DNA of 64,000 bases from Clostridiales bacterium (GTDB lineage Bacteria; Bacillota; Clostridia; Saccharofermentanales; Saccharofermentanaceae), in assembly GCA_017620475.1 (NCBI GenBank), contig JAFZQI010000041.1, positions 1 to 64,000 of the forward strand, read 5' to 3'. Each line of letters begins with the position of its first letter. The first letter of the stretch is position 1. Both the position numbers and the translations under genes were made by a program. Shown one piece after another: positions 1-9,455 of the stretch. Below the pieces are notes generated by a model that was not told the DNA's origin, ran no database searches, and saw only the letters and a list, made by a program, of their open reading frames with translations.

Positions 1-51
1 ATAGATAAATATATAGACTATTACAACAACAGAAGAATTCAAGCCAAAACA

Positions 52-91
52 AGATGGATGCCTCCTGCTGTTTACAGGAAGACATCCATCT
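52..91 (-). terminator. Hairpin terminator downstream of GNAT gene
   Basis: Nine-base arms AGATGGATG and CATCCATCT enclose a second pairing TCCTG/CAGGA. Read on the minus strand the hairpin is followed by TTGTTTTGG, a weak T-rich tract. It lies about 95 bases beyond the stop of the minus-strand acetyltransferase gene, so it most likely ends that transcript. It could instead belong to a gene to the left of the window. Confidence 0.55.
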
Positions 92-112
92 GTTAAAACA
101 AATTCATTAATC

Positions 113-138
113 TATGTGTCCAGTTTCCTGGGTACATA
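113..138 (-). other. Conserved small hairpin, copy 1
   Basis: An 11-bp stem (TATGTGTCCAG paired with CTGGGTACATA) closes a TTTC tetraloop and contains a tandem G-T/T-G wobble step. A second copy at 29027-29050 has the same stem, but its loop-proximal pairs are changed on both sides (AG/CT to GG/CC). That covariation supports a real RNA hairpin. Here it lies in the 3' region of the acetyltransferase transcript. The function is unknown. Confidence 0.45.
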
Positions 139-185
139 TCATTCGGGAACTCTCTTTTGTTTCAATAACAGTGGGGCATCTTAGT

Positions 186-743
186 TCAGCGTTTCTGCCA
201 CTCTTCGCGCAGAATGCTGTACCAGCTGGCATCGCAGACACCAGTGTTGTTCTTATCCGATGCACGGAGCGTGCCGTCAAACTTCATGCCGCAGTGCGTC
301 ATGACCTTGCCCGAATTCGGGTTTCTGGGATCGTGGTAACTGTTGATGCAGTTGGCCCCGACCTCGGTAAAGAAGAAGTCGATGATTGCCTGCAGCGCTT
401 CGGACATGATGCCCTGATGCCAGAACTTCCGGCTCAGACAGTAGCCTGTCGTCACAAGGTCGAGTTCATCCTTGATGAGGCCGTGGATCGTGCCGAGCGG
501 CTCGTCTCCATTCTCTTTCAGAGTGATAACCCAGTGATAGTAATCCGGTTTCTCATATTCCGGAAGCCACAACGAAAGCACATATTTCGAAACATCCACA
601 CTCGTATGTGTCGGCCATGTCAGGAACTTCGTCACCTCAGGATCCGATGCCCAGTTGCGGAACATCGCTTCCGCATCCTCCTCACGAAATCTTCGTAATA
701 TCAATCTTTCGGTTTCCAGCGTTTTTGTTCCGCAGTGTTTCAT
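186..743 (-). CDS. GNAT family N-acetyltransferase (RimJ/RimL-like)
   Basis: The protein is about 185 residues, the usual length for RimJ/RimL-type acetyltransferases that move an acetyl group from acetyl-CoA to an amine. It opens with the typical LETERLILRRF strand and continues with YCLSRKFWHQGIMSEAL, where the acetyl-CoA loop of the fold lies, and later NPNSGKVMTHCGM, the usual asparagine-containing helix before the last strands. A GTG lies nine bases upstream, but AGGAAAGGAG is spaced eight bases from the ATG at 743, so the ATG is preferred. The substrate cannot be told from sequence. The gene follows a lipoprotein gene on the same strand, only 37 bases away. Confidence 0.85.
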   Translation of the reverse strand: MKHCGTKTLETERLILRRFREEDAEAMFRNWASDPEVTKFLTWPTHTSVDVSKYVLSLWLPEYEKPDYYHWVITLKENGDEPLGTIHGLIKDELDLVTTGYCLSRKFWHQGIMSEALQAIIDFFFTEVGANCINSYHDPRNPNSGKVMTHCGMKFDGTLRASDKNNTGVCDASWYSILREEWQKR

Positions 744-780
744 GGCAATCACTCCTTTCCTGTACTATTGATTATAGCAA

Positions 781-1779
781 TCAATCAGACGCAGTGTCTA
801 CGGTGATCCAGATTGCGGGGCGGACACCCTTATCCTCCATTTCGCAGGGGGAACGGTAAGGCTTCAGTTCATCACCCGGCTCCCATACTACGTTAGAGAT
901 GGTTGATCCCGAGATGCTGACGAATGTGCCGGACGTACGGAGCCACCACGAGCAGGTGACCTTACCTTTCACTTCCGGATATTCCGTGATCGTTTTCGTG
1001 GCACTCTGCTTATTCATCGTGATATTCAATGCGCCATGTGCTTCCGCATAGGGTGTTGCAGGAGTCATCACCTCGAAGCAGTATTCTCCGAGCTGGTAAG
1101 TTTCATCCCAGTATATCATCTCGAAATACTTTCCGAGATCCGCATGTTCCAGCAGGAATACGTTATCCTTCGTGGTGAAATGACGGCCATACGCCGGCTC
1201 ATCTGTTTCCAGTTCGACCTCGCAAATGGAGGCGCGCTCGCTGTCACTAAATGCCGCTTCGTAAAAATCTCCGTTCATCCACGCTCTGACTTCACTTTCT
1301 TCCCAGGAAGCATCCGAGTCACTGTCGTAATGCATGCCTTCGAGAATGTACTTGGAAAGAAGAAGTGCGCGTCCGTCTTCTACCGTCAGGACGATCCACT
1401 CGATCTCCTCCGGCCCGTTCGATGTGTCGTTGTCCTGTTCAAAGGAACCGAATGTGATCACATCTTTGGCCTGCAAAGAAGGGAGTTTGACCGGTGTCGC
1501 CTCAGAGGGCTGCGCAGCCGTTGTGTTTTCCGTGCTTTCCGAAGGAGTATCCGTATTCGATGCAGTCACTGTCGATTCCGTAGTTTTTGAATCGGATCCT
1601 GTCAACGCTTCTGTATCCGACTCCGTTGATTCTGTTTCGGAATCTTCCGACACCTCTACTTCCGATCCCGTTGACTCCGAATCTTTTGCGGAGTCCTTGT
1701 TCCCAGATGAACACGCTGTGGCAAACATGGACATGACCATGCAGGCGGATAGAATAATAGCAATCTTATTTCTCTTCAT
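781..1779 (-). CDS. Lipoprotein with DUF6273-like domain
   Basis: The signal peptide ends in a lipobox (FATAC), so the protein should be lipid-anchored on the outer face of the membrane. A Ser/Thr/Glu-rich linker covers roughly residues 25-100. The globular part then begins with ITFGSFEQDNDTSNGPEEIEW and includes WEESEVRAWMNGDFYEAAFS and a C-terminal CSWWLRTSG segment. These are hallmarks of the DUF6273 family common in gut Clostridia, whose function is not established. A promoter matching that of the tethered ECF sigma gene lies just upstream, at 1806-1835. This suggests membership of that sigma regulon. Confidence 0.8.
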   Translation of the reverse strand: MKRNKIAIILSACMVMSMFATACSSGNKDSAKDSESTGSEVEVSEDSETESTESDTEALTGSDSKTTESTVTASNTDTPSESTENTTAAQPSEATPVKLPSLQAKDVITFGSFEQDNDTSNGPEEIEWIVLTVEDGRALLLSKYILEGMHYDSDSDASWEESEVRAWMNGDFYEAAFSDSERASICEVELETDEPAYGRHFTTKDNVFLLEHADLGKYFEMIYWDETYQLGEYCFEVMTPATPYAEAHGALNITMNKQSATKTITEYPEVKGKVTCSWWLRTSGTFVSISGSTISNVVWEPGDELKPYRSPCEMEDKGVRPAIWITVDTASD

Positions 1780-1805
1780 TTTCTTTCTCCTTGTGTATGA
1801 TTAGA

Positions 1806-1835
1806 AAGACACATTATGTGCCGATCGTGATCGAA
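1806..1835 (-). promoter_or_regulatory. Putative ECF sigma promoter, copy 1
   Basis: On the minus strand this reads TTCGA-N16-ATGTGTCTT. The two blocks and the 16-base gap are exactly those found upstream of the sigma gene (41937-41966) and of the neighbouring lipoprotein (3309-3338). It ends 27 bases before the start codon at 1779. Its upstream block lies inside the last codons of the preceding gene, so that block is also constrained by coding. Confidence 0.6.
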
Positions 1836-3277
1836 GCAATGTTGCCGCTGACTTCGCTCTTCTTCAGCCATACTGTGAGCTTGACCTGTTCAACATCACT
1901 ACCGCAGAAGCTGACCGGGATCCTTCTTTCAATTTTGACCTCGCCATTGGTGTCCTCCTGACCTTCGCTGATCTGAAGCGCGTAATCCGTACCGAACATC
2001 GCCTTAAGCATATAATTCGCCTGATCCAGAAGTGCCTGGCGGTCATCTTTGATATCGCCGTGCAGGCGGGTCGAGCTGGCAATGATCGAAAATGCGGGGC
2101 GTCCGCCTTCCGGTTCACCATTGATCAGACGCAGATTGTACTTGATATGCAGATCGCTCGGCTCATATTTATAAAACTCGGCTGTATAATACTCACGGCC
2201 ATCCTCGCAGATATACTGCTCGATCGTATATTCATTCGTCTCCATACCCGGCAGCAGGTTATCGCCGAAATCCATATTGGCATAGAACTTGTTCCCGAAG
2301 TTTCTAACATCCATAAAATCCTGAACACCGATATCGCCACCGAAAAGTGCATTTGGCAGGGCTTTGAATTCGGAGACCTTTGCCCGGTAACCGCCATCGT
2401 ACGGATGAACGTTCTTGTTTGTATTCCGAACTTCCATACGGAAAAGGACTTGCTTTCCTAATGACCCGAAATCCATTACCGAGCGGGAGAATACATACAT
2501 CAGATCGTCCTTCGTCACAGATGCCATCAGATGATTCGGATCCTTCTCGTATTGTGCCGCATCCTGTTCTTTGGCAAAGAGCAGGACATCCGCGATCTCT
2601 TCTCCGTACACTTCTTTAACAAGGCGCTGGATGTTCTCCTGCGTGGCGGCATCGTTTATATCCTCAACAACAAACCCCAGAGTTACTCTATTCTCATTTG
2701 TAAAAGAAGCCGTTTCGTAATCGTACTGAAGTTCAAAAGGACTCGATGCGGCAAGTTCTGCGCACTTGTTCTCGTTTGTCTTTGCAGCGAAAACACCGTC
2801 AGAATACTTGAAAGACCACTGGTTGTCCTGGCCTTCATTCGCCGTGCCGTTTTCTTTATAGTAATCAAGAAGAGGACCGAATGACTTCACAAAATCATCT
2901 TCCTTGATCTTCTTCAGCATCTCATCCTTCGGAGTACAGATCGATGTGGTATAAAGTGTGATCTCCTCACCGTCTTTCGCTGTTGCGGTTACTTCCTCCA
3001 CCTGGGGAAGAAGCGCGGAGAAATCGCCTTTATCCGTATACTCCCAGATTGCTTCTTTACCGGAAGATTTATCTGATGAGCCGGATGAACCCGCCTTTCC
3101 TCCCTTGGAATCCTTCGTTTCCTTTGATGATTCCTTCGATGCGCCCTTCACTTCAGATTCCGTCGCAACCGCGTTGCTGCCACTCTTCTTTTTGGTCTCC
3201 CCATTGCCTTTACCCGAGCATGCTGTTACAGAAAGAATGGTCGCAACAGCAAGCATGATACTCAAAAACTTCTTCAT
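1814..3277 (-). CDS. Lipoprotein of unknown function
   Basis: A 487-residue protein with a clear lipoprotein signal (SVTAC lipobox near residue 20) and a Gly/Ser/Lys/Glu-rich linker to about residue 75. The rest is a mixed alpha/beta globular region that I do not recognise. It includes acidic helices and a late segment around RPAFSIIASSTRLHGD. No catalytic motif is evident. The start has GAAGGAGAATT immediately upstream. A TTCGA-N16-ATGTGTCTT promoter at 3309-3338 drives it, the closest match to the sigma gene's own promoter. The next gene downstream has its own copy, so both lipoproteins probably answer to the same sigma factor. Confidence 0.75.
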   Translation of the reverse strand: MKKFLSIMLAVATILSVTACSGKGNGETKKKSGSNAVATESEVKGASKESSKETKDSKGGKAGSSGSSDKSSGKEAIWEYTDKGDFSALLPQVEEVTATAKDGEEITLYTTSICTPKDEMLKKIKEDDFVKSFGPLLDYYKENGTANEGQDNQWSFKYSDGVFAAKTNENKCAELAASSPFELQYDYETASFTNENRVTLGFVVEDINDAATQENIQRLVKEVYGEEIADVLLFAKEQDAAQYEKDPNHLMASVTKDDLMYVFSRSVMDFGSLGKQVLFRMEVRNTNKNVHPYDGGYRAKVSEFKALPNALFGGDIGVQDFMDVRNFGNKFYANMDFGDNLLPGMETNEYTIEQYICEDGREYYTAEFYKYEPSDLHIKYNLRLINGEPEGGRPAFSIIASSTRLHGDIKDDRQALLDQANYMLKAMFGTDYALQISEGQEDTNGEVKIERRIPVSFCGSDVEQVKLTVWLKKSEVSGNIASITIGT

Positions 3278-3308
3278 AAATAATTCTCCTTCCTAGTGTG
3301 TCGATAGT

Positions 3309-3338
3309 AAGACACATAAGGAAGCAGATTTATTCGAA
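3309..3338 (-). promoter_or_regulatory. Putative ECF sigma promoter, copy 2
   Basis: Minus-strand TTCGA-N16-ATGTGTCTT. Compared with the sigma gene's promoter, similarity extends through the spacer (both have GCTTC-TTATGTGTCTTA). The element ends 32 bases before the start codon at 3277, close to the 33 bases seen at the sigma gene. Confidence 0.7.
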
Positions 3339-3465
3339 AGAATTTGAAAAAATTTTCAGCTTCCGCAATTCACCACGCCAAGGATGCATTCCACCACGCA
3401 TGACGCGCAGAGGGTGCTTCCCGGTGTTACTATCCCATCAAGACAACAAGATGAGGAGAGTAACT

Positions 3466-5463
3466 ATGCGAAGATTGTTAGGATTGATCCTGGCAGGATC
3501 CATAACACTGGGGGCTTGCGGATGCATGGCGGTAACAAAGATCGAGACCCGTCCTTCAAAAGAAGTGACGGAAGATCTGCCGGTCACGGAAGTGCGTCCG
3601 CAGGACGATTATTACTATTACATCAATAAGGACCGCTTGGAAAACGCGAAGTTTGAGTATGGCGAAACGTCGACGGGAAGTGCTTTTGACGATTCAGTCA
3701 TCGAAGAAGAAATTTACGGTATCATCCGGGAGACCGCTTCCGGAAACGGGTATGAGAAAGGCTCGGAAGAGGACATCATAAAGCGGGCGTATCAGCTGTA
3801 TATGGACTACGATTTCGAATCCAAAGAGGCTCCGCAGGATCTGGTGGACCTTCTGAACCAGATCGATTCGGTATCTTCTGTCAGTGAACTGATGGAGATC
3901 GATGCAGAGCTTTATCGGGATTACGGCATCAGCAGCATCCTGAATCTTTCCCTCGGAAGAGATACCTGCGATTCAGGAAAGTATGTCCTCATGTTCAGTC
4001 AGATCAAAAGTATCCTGACTACAGAGTTTAAAGAAGTCAGAGAAGATAATACGGCTCTGGATAATCTGGTTTCGAGCGGCAAGCTGATCCGCCATGCCAT
4101 GGGATCCGATTCTTCTGAAGACTACGGTCGGGCTCTGGCGGCTCTGGCGCTTCAGATCTACGGAGCAACGGATCAGACCGTCATGGACGAACTACTCGGA
4201 GTCTCCTCGATCAAAACTTATTCCACAGAAGAAATCTACGGGAGTTTCACAAGTTTCGACCTTCGGAAGTATCTTCTGGATATCGGTTTTTCCGAAAGCG
4301 CGATCGGGTCCTTCAACATTCAGGATGAAAAACAGTTCCGGGAACTTTCGGAAATCTTTACGGATGAGAATATCGAAGCCCTGAAGACCTGGGAACTGGG
4401 GCGAGTCTTTAAGCAGTACAGGAAGTTCCTCGTATCGTCCTACGAAGAGATCGCGGGTTTTGTGCAGAAGGATTATTCTTCTTTGGAAGAACAGGCTCTT
4501 CACGAGATCCGGGAGGCCTTCTATCAGGAGACGGATCCGATCTATGTGGAGCGCTACTATTCCGATGAAATGGATGCGGCCCTGATCTCGATGTGCGATG
4601 ACATCAAGGAAGGATACAGAAATCTTATCAGCGCGGCGGCATGGCTGTCATCGGAAACACGCCTGGATCTTCTCACAAAACTCGATAACATCTTCTATGT
4701 AACGGGCAAAGATCTGGCCCGGCACGACGCTGCCGATTACGCAGATCTCAGTGGGGACAGCTACTACGAATTTCTGGTGGCCTACAATCGGATCGACAGA
4801 AAGAAGCTGATCGAAAGTTTCTCTTCACCGGTTGATAAGAAAAAGATCGATATGCCGATGCAGATGTTTAATGCCTGCTACGATACGTACGGCAACCGGA
4901 TCATCATCACGGTGGCCATCATGAATGCACCGTTCTTCGATCTTCATGCCGATTACTACACGAATCTGGGCGGGATCGGTGCGGTCATCAGCCACGAGAT
5001 GGGACATGCCTTCGACAGTAACGGGATCCTTTTCAATATGGACGGCGTCTACGACCCCTCCTGGATCAGCGAAGAAGACCTGGCTGTACTTGAGGAAAGA
5101 AACAGAAAAGCTTCCGGATACTTCGAAAAGAACTTTACGGTCTTCGGCCTTTATCACGTAGATGGAGAGCAGACCCTGGGAGAAAACTATGCGGATCTGG
5201 GCGGCATGGAGTGCATCACTTCCCTCGCCGGATCGGACGATGAACTTACCCGTATCTTCGAGAACTACGCCAGGATCTGGTGTGAAAAGAAGACAGATAC
5301 GAGCATCATCAACCAGATCGCCTACGACGAACACAGCCCGGAAGTCATCCGCGTAAACGCGATCCTCTCCACTTTAGATGCATTCTATCGCGTCTACGAT
5401 GTAAATGAGGGCGACGGCATGTATATCGCTCCGGATGAGCGGATCTCCAGATGGTATGAATGA
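3466..5463 (+). CDS. M13 family metallopeptidase lipoprotein (PepO/neprilysin-like)
   Basis: A secreted zinc endopeptidase of about 665 residues. HEMGH at residues 510-514 supplies two zinc ligands and the catalytic Glu, and the GENYADLGG motif supplies the third ligand, Glu573. Both are diagnostic of peptidase family M13, and the length is normal for the family. The C-terminal RVN...F...GDGMYI...R motifs are present, so the gene is complete. The reading frame is open further upstream, but AGGAGAG five bases before the ATG at 3466 and the lipoprotein signal (TLGACGC) starting there fix the start. The next gene, an ABC permease, begins 11 bases after the stop, suggesting co-transcription. It may degrade small external peptides. 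Confidence 0.92.
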   Translation: MRRLLGLILAGSITLGACGCMAVTKIETRPSKEVTEDLPVTEVRPQDDYYYYINKDRLENAKFEYGETSTGSAFDDSVIEEEIYGIIRETASGNGYEKGSEEDIIKRAYQLYMDYDFESKEAPQDLVDLLNQIDSVSSVSELMEIDAELYRDYGISSILNLSLGRDTCDSGKYVLMFSQIKSILTTEFKEVREDNTALDNLVSSGKLIRHAMGSDSSEDYGRALAALALQIYGATDQTVMDELLGVSSIKTYSTEEIYGSFTSFDLRKYLLDIGFSESAIGSFNIQDEKQFRELSEIFTDENIEALKTWELGRVFKQYRKFLVSSYEEIAGFVQKDYSSLEEQALHEIREAFYQETDPIYVERYYSDEMDAALISMCDDIKEGYRNLISAAAWLSSETRLDLLTKLDNIFYVTGKDLARHDAADYADLSGDSYYEFLVAYNRIDRKKLIESFSSPVDKKKIDMPMQMFNACYDTYGNRIIITVAIMNAPFFDLHADYYTNLGGIGAVISHEMGHAFDSNGILFNMDGVYDPSWISEEDLAVLEERNRKASGYFEKNFTVFGLYHVDGEQTLGENYADLGGMECITSLAGSDDELTRIFENYARIWCEKKTDTSIINQIAYDEHSPEVIRVNAILSTLDAFYRVYDVNEGDGMYIAPDERISRWYE

Positions 5464-5474
5464 GGTAAAAAGCG

Positions 5475-7937
5475 ATGCGTATTATCCTGAAAAATTCACT
5501 TAAAAACATATTCGGAAAACCTTTCCGTACACTTCTTATCGTGTTTGCGATCTTCGCATGTTCCCTCTGTGGATATATGTGTTTCGATATCGGGAACACC
5601 ATCGGGGATCTGGCCACCTCGATGGTGGGAAGCATATCCACGGCGGACATCAGCGTGACTTCCGGAGGCATGGATATCTCGGGCATTTCCGAGGTACTTC
5701 CGGAAGCAGATATCCTTCCGATCAGCGCCAATTCCGAGATCTTCTACAAGGACATCAAGGGCGAATATAACTACGCGTCTACGACGTCGCTTACGATCTA
5801 CGGTATGGATCTTCAGGCTGCCTCCCGGATGAAATTTCTGCAGGGCGTAAACGCCGGAGACGGAGAGATCCTCTTAAACAGTGCTTTTGCCGAGGAATTC
5901 GGATACAAAGCCGGCGATACGATCGTAATTCATGACCGTGCGAAAAACGAAGTGGTCCTTAAGGTTTCGGCGATCCTTCCGAAGGACAACAAGAACCCGA
6001 TTCTTGCAGGGAATAAGGCCGTCGTAAACCGGAAGACGGGAGATCTTCTTTCCTGTAGCGAAGACTCCGTTTCCGTAGCACTGGTGGATATAAAAGACGA
6101 CAACAGAATAAAAGAGTCGGAGTGTATCATCAAGGGAAAATACCCGGATGCAACGGTTTCGAATATGACACTGACGTCGGACGATCTGAAGGCCATCGGT
6201 GAACTGAAGGCATTTCTCTATCTGCTTTTCGCGATATTGTTCCTCCTGGTGATCTTCGTTAGCGCTTCGATCAGCAACCGCATCGTCAGTGAAAGAATGC
6301 CATTTATCGGAACGCTTCGAAGCCTCGGCATGAGTGCGAAAAAGACGGGGTGCATCCTGATCCTCGAGAACGTGCTCTATGCGCTTCTCGGAAGCATCCC
6401 GGCGACTCTCCTGTACCTTCCGATCCGGGAATCACTTCTCCTTTCCATGTTCACGGTAGAAAGTGATCAGGGATCTGTTGCCTTCGACCTTCCCCCGATC
6501 TCGGTCTTACTTCCGATCGGCGTCGTGCTGGGCGCAGTACTGATCGAGTGCCTGATTCCGCTTCGCACGATCCTTCAGGCCCTTCGGACATCGATCCGAG
6601 ACATCATCTTCGATAACAGGGATACCGAATACCGTTTTAGTAAAACACTCACCATAACGGGAATTCTGTTCCTTCTGATTGCACTGATCACCTTCTTCCT
6701 TCGTACGAACCTGATCTTTGCGACGGTGTGTCTCCTTTGTTCCGTCACATCTCTGGCACTTCTTTTCCCGGTGGTTCTTAAGTTCTTCTCCGGTCTGATT
6801 GGAAAGATCTCGGAGAAAACGGGCAGTGCTTCCTGGTCTCTGGCCTCTGTCGAAACCATCTCCCGCAAAAGCACTGTGGGAAGCGGCGTGCTTCTTGCCA
6901 CCGCCTCGGCAATGTGCGTGATCATCTTCTCCATCGCCGGATCCATGTCGGAATCCATGAATCATATCAGCTTCCGCTGCGATGCGGTCATCACCTGCAG
7001 CAAGTCCGCGAAATACTACACATATGTGGATCACTTGGAAGGCGTGACGGAAACCGAGAAATATTACTCTTCGATGGAGAGCATCACGACAGATAAAGAT
7101 ACGACGCCCTTCAAGGCAACACTTCAGGGGTATCCGGAAGGCGGATACCGTCTCTATGAAAACTACGAAGAACTGCCGGATCGGATCGAAAACGGCACAG
7201 TGTATATCGACAGCCGCTATGCGGAGAATGCCGGATATAAGACCGGAGATAAAGTAACGGTCACACTTCGTCCGGAAAGCGTGCTTCCGATCACGAAGGA
7301 ATATACGGTTGCGGGCATTATCCACACATCCACTTTGGAAGGCGGAAAAGCAATCCTCTTCTTTTCCGAGGAAGAATACAAACTGCTTTTAAATGACAAG
7401 CCCTACTACATCCTCGTGAAGTGCGAAAATCCGGAGAAACTGACCGCAACGATCAAGACCTATGCGGCGGACACGGTCTCATCGGTCACGACCTATCAGG
7501 AAGAGGTCCTTTCTGCTTCGGAAGAAGCTTCGCAGTTTACCATGATCATGGGGCTCCTGATCATAGCGGCCATCGGCATGACCTGTATCGGTGCTGTCAG
7601 TAACCAGCTCATCGGATTCACAGGAAGAAAGAAGGAGTGCGCGGTCATGCTCTCCACGGCCATGAGTAAGAAGAAACTCTCGGGCATCCTCTTTAAAGAG
7701 GTACTCATCACGTCCATCGTTTCCGCAGGTCTCGGTGCTCTTCTGGGGCATATCCTGACGATCATCATCGGCGATGCGATCGATCATACGGCCAGCATCG
7801 GGCTGGTGATTCAGGCCGATGCTGGAAGAACACTTCTCTTCTTCCTGATCCTTATCGTGATCTTCACGATGACAGTGCTTTTCCCGATAAGTAATCTTCG
7901 GAAAATGAAGATCTCCGAGCAGATCAAGTATGAATAA
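5475..7937 (+). CDS. FtsX-type ABC transporter permease
   Basis: An 820-residue membrane subunit with an N-terminal membrane segment and a large extracellular part (about residues 40-240). A three-helix FtsX bundle (roughly 245-370) follows, then further membrane helices, a second extracellular domain and a second FtsX bundle near the C-terminus. This duplicated layout is that of MacB/BceB-like permeases, which often handle peptides, lipids or antibiotic resistance rather than nutrient import. The start is preceded by GAGGTAAAAAGCG. The matching ATPase follows 44 bases later and a two-component system comes next, an order often seen in peptide-sensing and detoxification modules. Confidence 0.9.
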   Translation: MRIILKNSLKNIFGKPFRTLLIVFAIFACSLCGYMCFDIGNTIGDLATSMVGSISTADISVTSGGMDISGISEVLPEADILPISANSEIFYKDIKGEYNYASTTSLTIYGMDLQAASRMKFLQGVNAGDGEILLNSAFAEEFGYKAGDTIVIHDRAKNEVVLKVSAILPKDNKNPILAGNKAVVNRKTGDLLSCSEDSVSVALVDIKDDNRIKESECIIKGKYPDATVSNMTLTSDDLKAIGELKAFLYLLFAILFLLVIFVSASISNRIVSERMPFIGTLRSLGMSAKKTGCILILENVLYALLGSIPATLLYLPIRESLLLSMFTVESDQGSVAFDLPPISVLLPIGVVLGAVLIECLIPLRTILQALRTSIRDIIFDNRDTEYRFSKTLTITGILFLLIALITFFLRTNLIFATVCLLCSVTSLALLFPVVLKFFSGLIGKISEKTGSASWSLASVETISRKSTVGSGVLLATASAMCVIIFSIAGSMSESMNHISFRCDAVITCSKSAKYYTYVDHLEGVTETEKYYSSMESITTDKDTTPFKATLQGYPEGGYRLYENYEELPDRIENGTVYIDSRYAENAGYKTGDKVTVTLRPESVLPITKEYTVAGIIHTSTLEGGKAILFFSEEEYKLLLNDKPYYILVKCENPEKLTATIKTYAADTVSSVTTYQEEVLSASEEASQFTMIMGLLIIAAIGMTCIGAVSNQLIGFTGRKKECAVMLSTAMSKKKLSGILFKEVLITSIVSAGLGALLGHILTIIIGDAIDHTASIGLVIQADAGRTLLFFLILIVIFTMTVLFPISNLRKMKISEQIKYE

Positions 7938-7981
7938 ACCATCGCGGAATAACCGTGTAAACAATAACGGAGGGAAAAAAT

Positions 7982-8656
7982 ATGAACACGATCATTGAAG
8001 TAAACAACGTAAGCAAGACTTTCGGTAAAGGCACGAATATCAACCAGGTGCTGGACAGCGCATGTATGTATGTCGCGGAGGGCGAATTCGTTTCCCTGAT
8101 GGGCGCGTCCGGATCCGGCAAATCCACGCTCCTTTATCTTATCGGCGGACTGGACCGCGACTTTCAGGGGAATATCTCCCTCTGCGGCGCGAACATCGGG
8201 GCCCTGAAAGACGGCGAGCTCTCGCAGCTCCGCCTCGACAACACAGGCTTCGTTTTTCAGTTTTATAATCTCGTCATGAACCTCAACGTGGAAGACAATA
8301 TCCTTCTGCCTCTGACCATGAACGGCAGAAAGAAATCGGATCTTAAGAGAGAACTGGATGAGATTTTGGAGATCACGGGGCTTACTGAAAAGAGAAAGGC
8401 CATGCCGGCCAAGCTTTCCGGCGGTCAGCAGCAGCGTGTCGCCATCGCCAGAGCGGTCCTGGGAAACCCGAAAGTGATCCTGGCGGATGAGCCCACGGGC
8501 AACCTCGATTCGAAATCGAGTGCGGAGATCATGGAGCTTTTCAGAAGGCTCAATCAGGAAAAGGGTATGACGATCCTTCAGGTCACCCACTCCGAAAAGT
8601 GCGCTTCCTACGGGACGAGAACGGTGATGCTCGAAAATGGAAAGACCATTGGATAA
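7982..8656 (+). CDS. ABC transporter ATP-binding protein (LolD/MacB type)
   Basis: A 224-residue cytoplasmic ATPase with Walker A GASGSGKST (residues 41-49), Q-loop VFQFYNL, signature LSGGQQQ (145-151), Walker B VILADEPTGNLD (catalytic Glu170) and the H-loop histidine in VTHSE. The DEPTGNLD form and length match the LolD/MacB/BceA group. It should energise the FtsX-type permease encoded immediately upstream. GGAGGGAAAAAAT precedes the start. Confidence 0.93.
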   Translation: MNTIIEVNNVSKTFGKGTNINQVLDSACMYVAEGEFVSLMGASGSGKSTLLYLIGGLDRDFQGNISLCGANIGALKDGELSQLRLDNTGFVFQFYNLVMNLNVEDNILLPLTMNGRKKSDLKRELDEILEITGLTEKRKAMPAKLSGGQQQRVAIARAVLGNPKVILADEPTGNLDSKSSAEIMELFRRLNQEKGMTILQVTHSEKCASYGTRTVMLENGKTIG

Positions 8657-8744
8657 GTGATACACTTATAAGCAGAAAGGCGCGGGTATTCGCGCGACAT
8701 CACGCAGATATTCGAGTAACAGGACGCAAATGGGGGATGAAGTC

Positions 8745-9455
8745 ATGCGTATAGCCGTAGTCGATGACGAGAAAGTATTCCGGCAGCAGATCGCCGATCA
8801 GATTGCCTCGCTCTACGGCAGAGAAAACGTCAGCTGTTTTCTTTTTTCGGATGGAAAAGAACTGGTCCGAAGTTTCGAGAACGGCTTCCTTCTGGATGCA
8901 ATCTTCCTTGATATCGAGATGAAAGAACTGGACGGCATGAGCACAGCGAAGCTGATCCGGCAATACAATAAAGAGATCCCCATTATCTTCACCACGAGCC
9001 ATATCGAAATGGCGATGGAAGGCTACGAGGTCGACGCCTTCCGTTTTCTGGGGAAACCCATCGATGAGAGGAAACTCCGGGAGGCTCTTTCGGATCTCGA
9101 GAAGAAACTGAAAGTAGAGGAAAAGATCGTTCTTAGGAAGGACGGAGAGGATCTGATTTTCCCGGTTTCGGAACTGATTTACGCGGAGGCGTCGAATAAC
9201 TCCGTGCGTTTTGTTTTCCCGGATGAAGCGGTCGAACAGCGCATGCGATTCTCCGAAGCCATGACTCTGATCGACAGTCTTACATCGGGCTTTTGTAAGA
9301 TCCACAGATCGTACTATATCAGTCTCGGACATGTGGTCCGTATGGGGACATCCGAGGTCCTTATGGACAATCAGGAGAACCTTCCTATTGCACGGGGCGT
9401 GGCAGCAGAAGCGAAGAAGGATCTTCTTGAGTATATAAGGAGAAACGGAAGATGA
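8745..9455 (+). CDS. LytTR-family response regulator
   Basis: The receiver domain (residues 1-120) has the acidic pair Asp7/Asp8, phospho-acceptor Asp56 in FLDIEM, and the conserved Lys in FLGKPID. A LytTR DNA-binding domain follows (about 135-235), with the characteristic IHRSYYISLGHV stretch. The layout is that of AgrA/VirR regulators. An in-frame ATG lies 15 bases upstream, but the family begins at MRIAVVDD and GGGGGATG fits that start. The stop overlaps the next gene's start by four bases (ATGA), so regulator and kinase are translationally coupled. The upstream transporter is a likely target. Confidence 0.9.
   Translation: MRIAVVDDEKVFRQQIADQIASLYGRENVSCFLFSDGKELVRSFENGFLLDAIFLDIEMKELDGMSTAKLIRQYNKEIPIIFTTSHIEMAMEGYEVDAFRFLGKPIDERKLREALSDLEKKLKVEEKIVLRKDGEDLIFPVSELIYAEASNNSVRFVFPDEAVEQRMRFSEAMTLIDSLTSGFCKIHRSYYISLGHVVRMGTSEVLMDNQENLPIARGVAAEAKKDLLEYIRRNGR

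Noticed and set aside
3298..3465. N-terminal extension of the M13 peptidase from an upstream start
   Set aside because: The first 56 residues are Arg/His-rich without a signal. The ribosome site and lipoprotein signal both lie at 3466.
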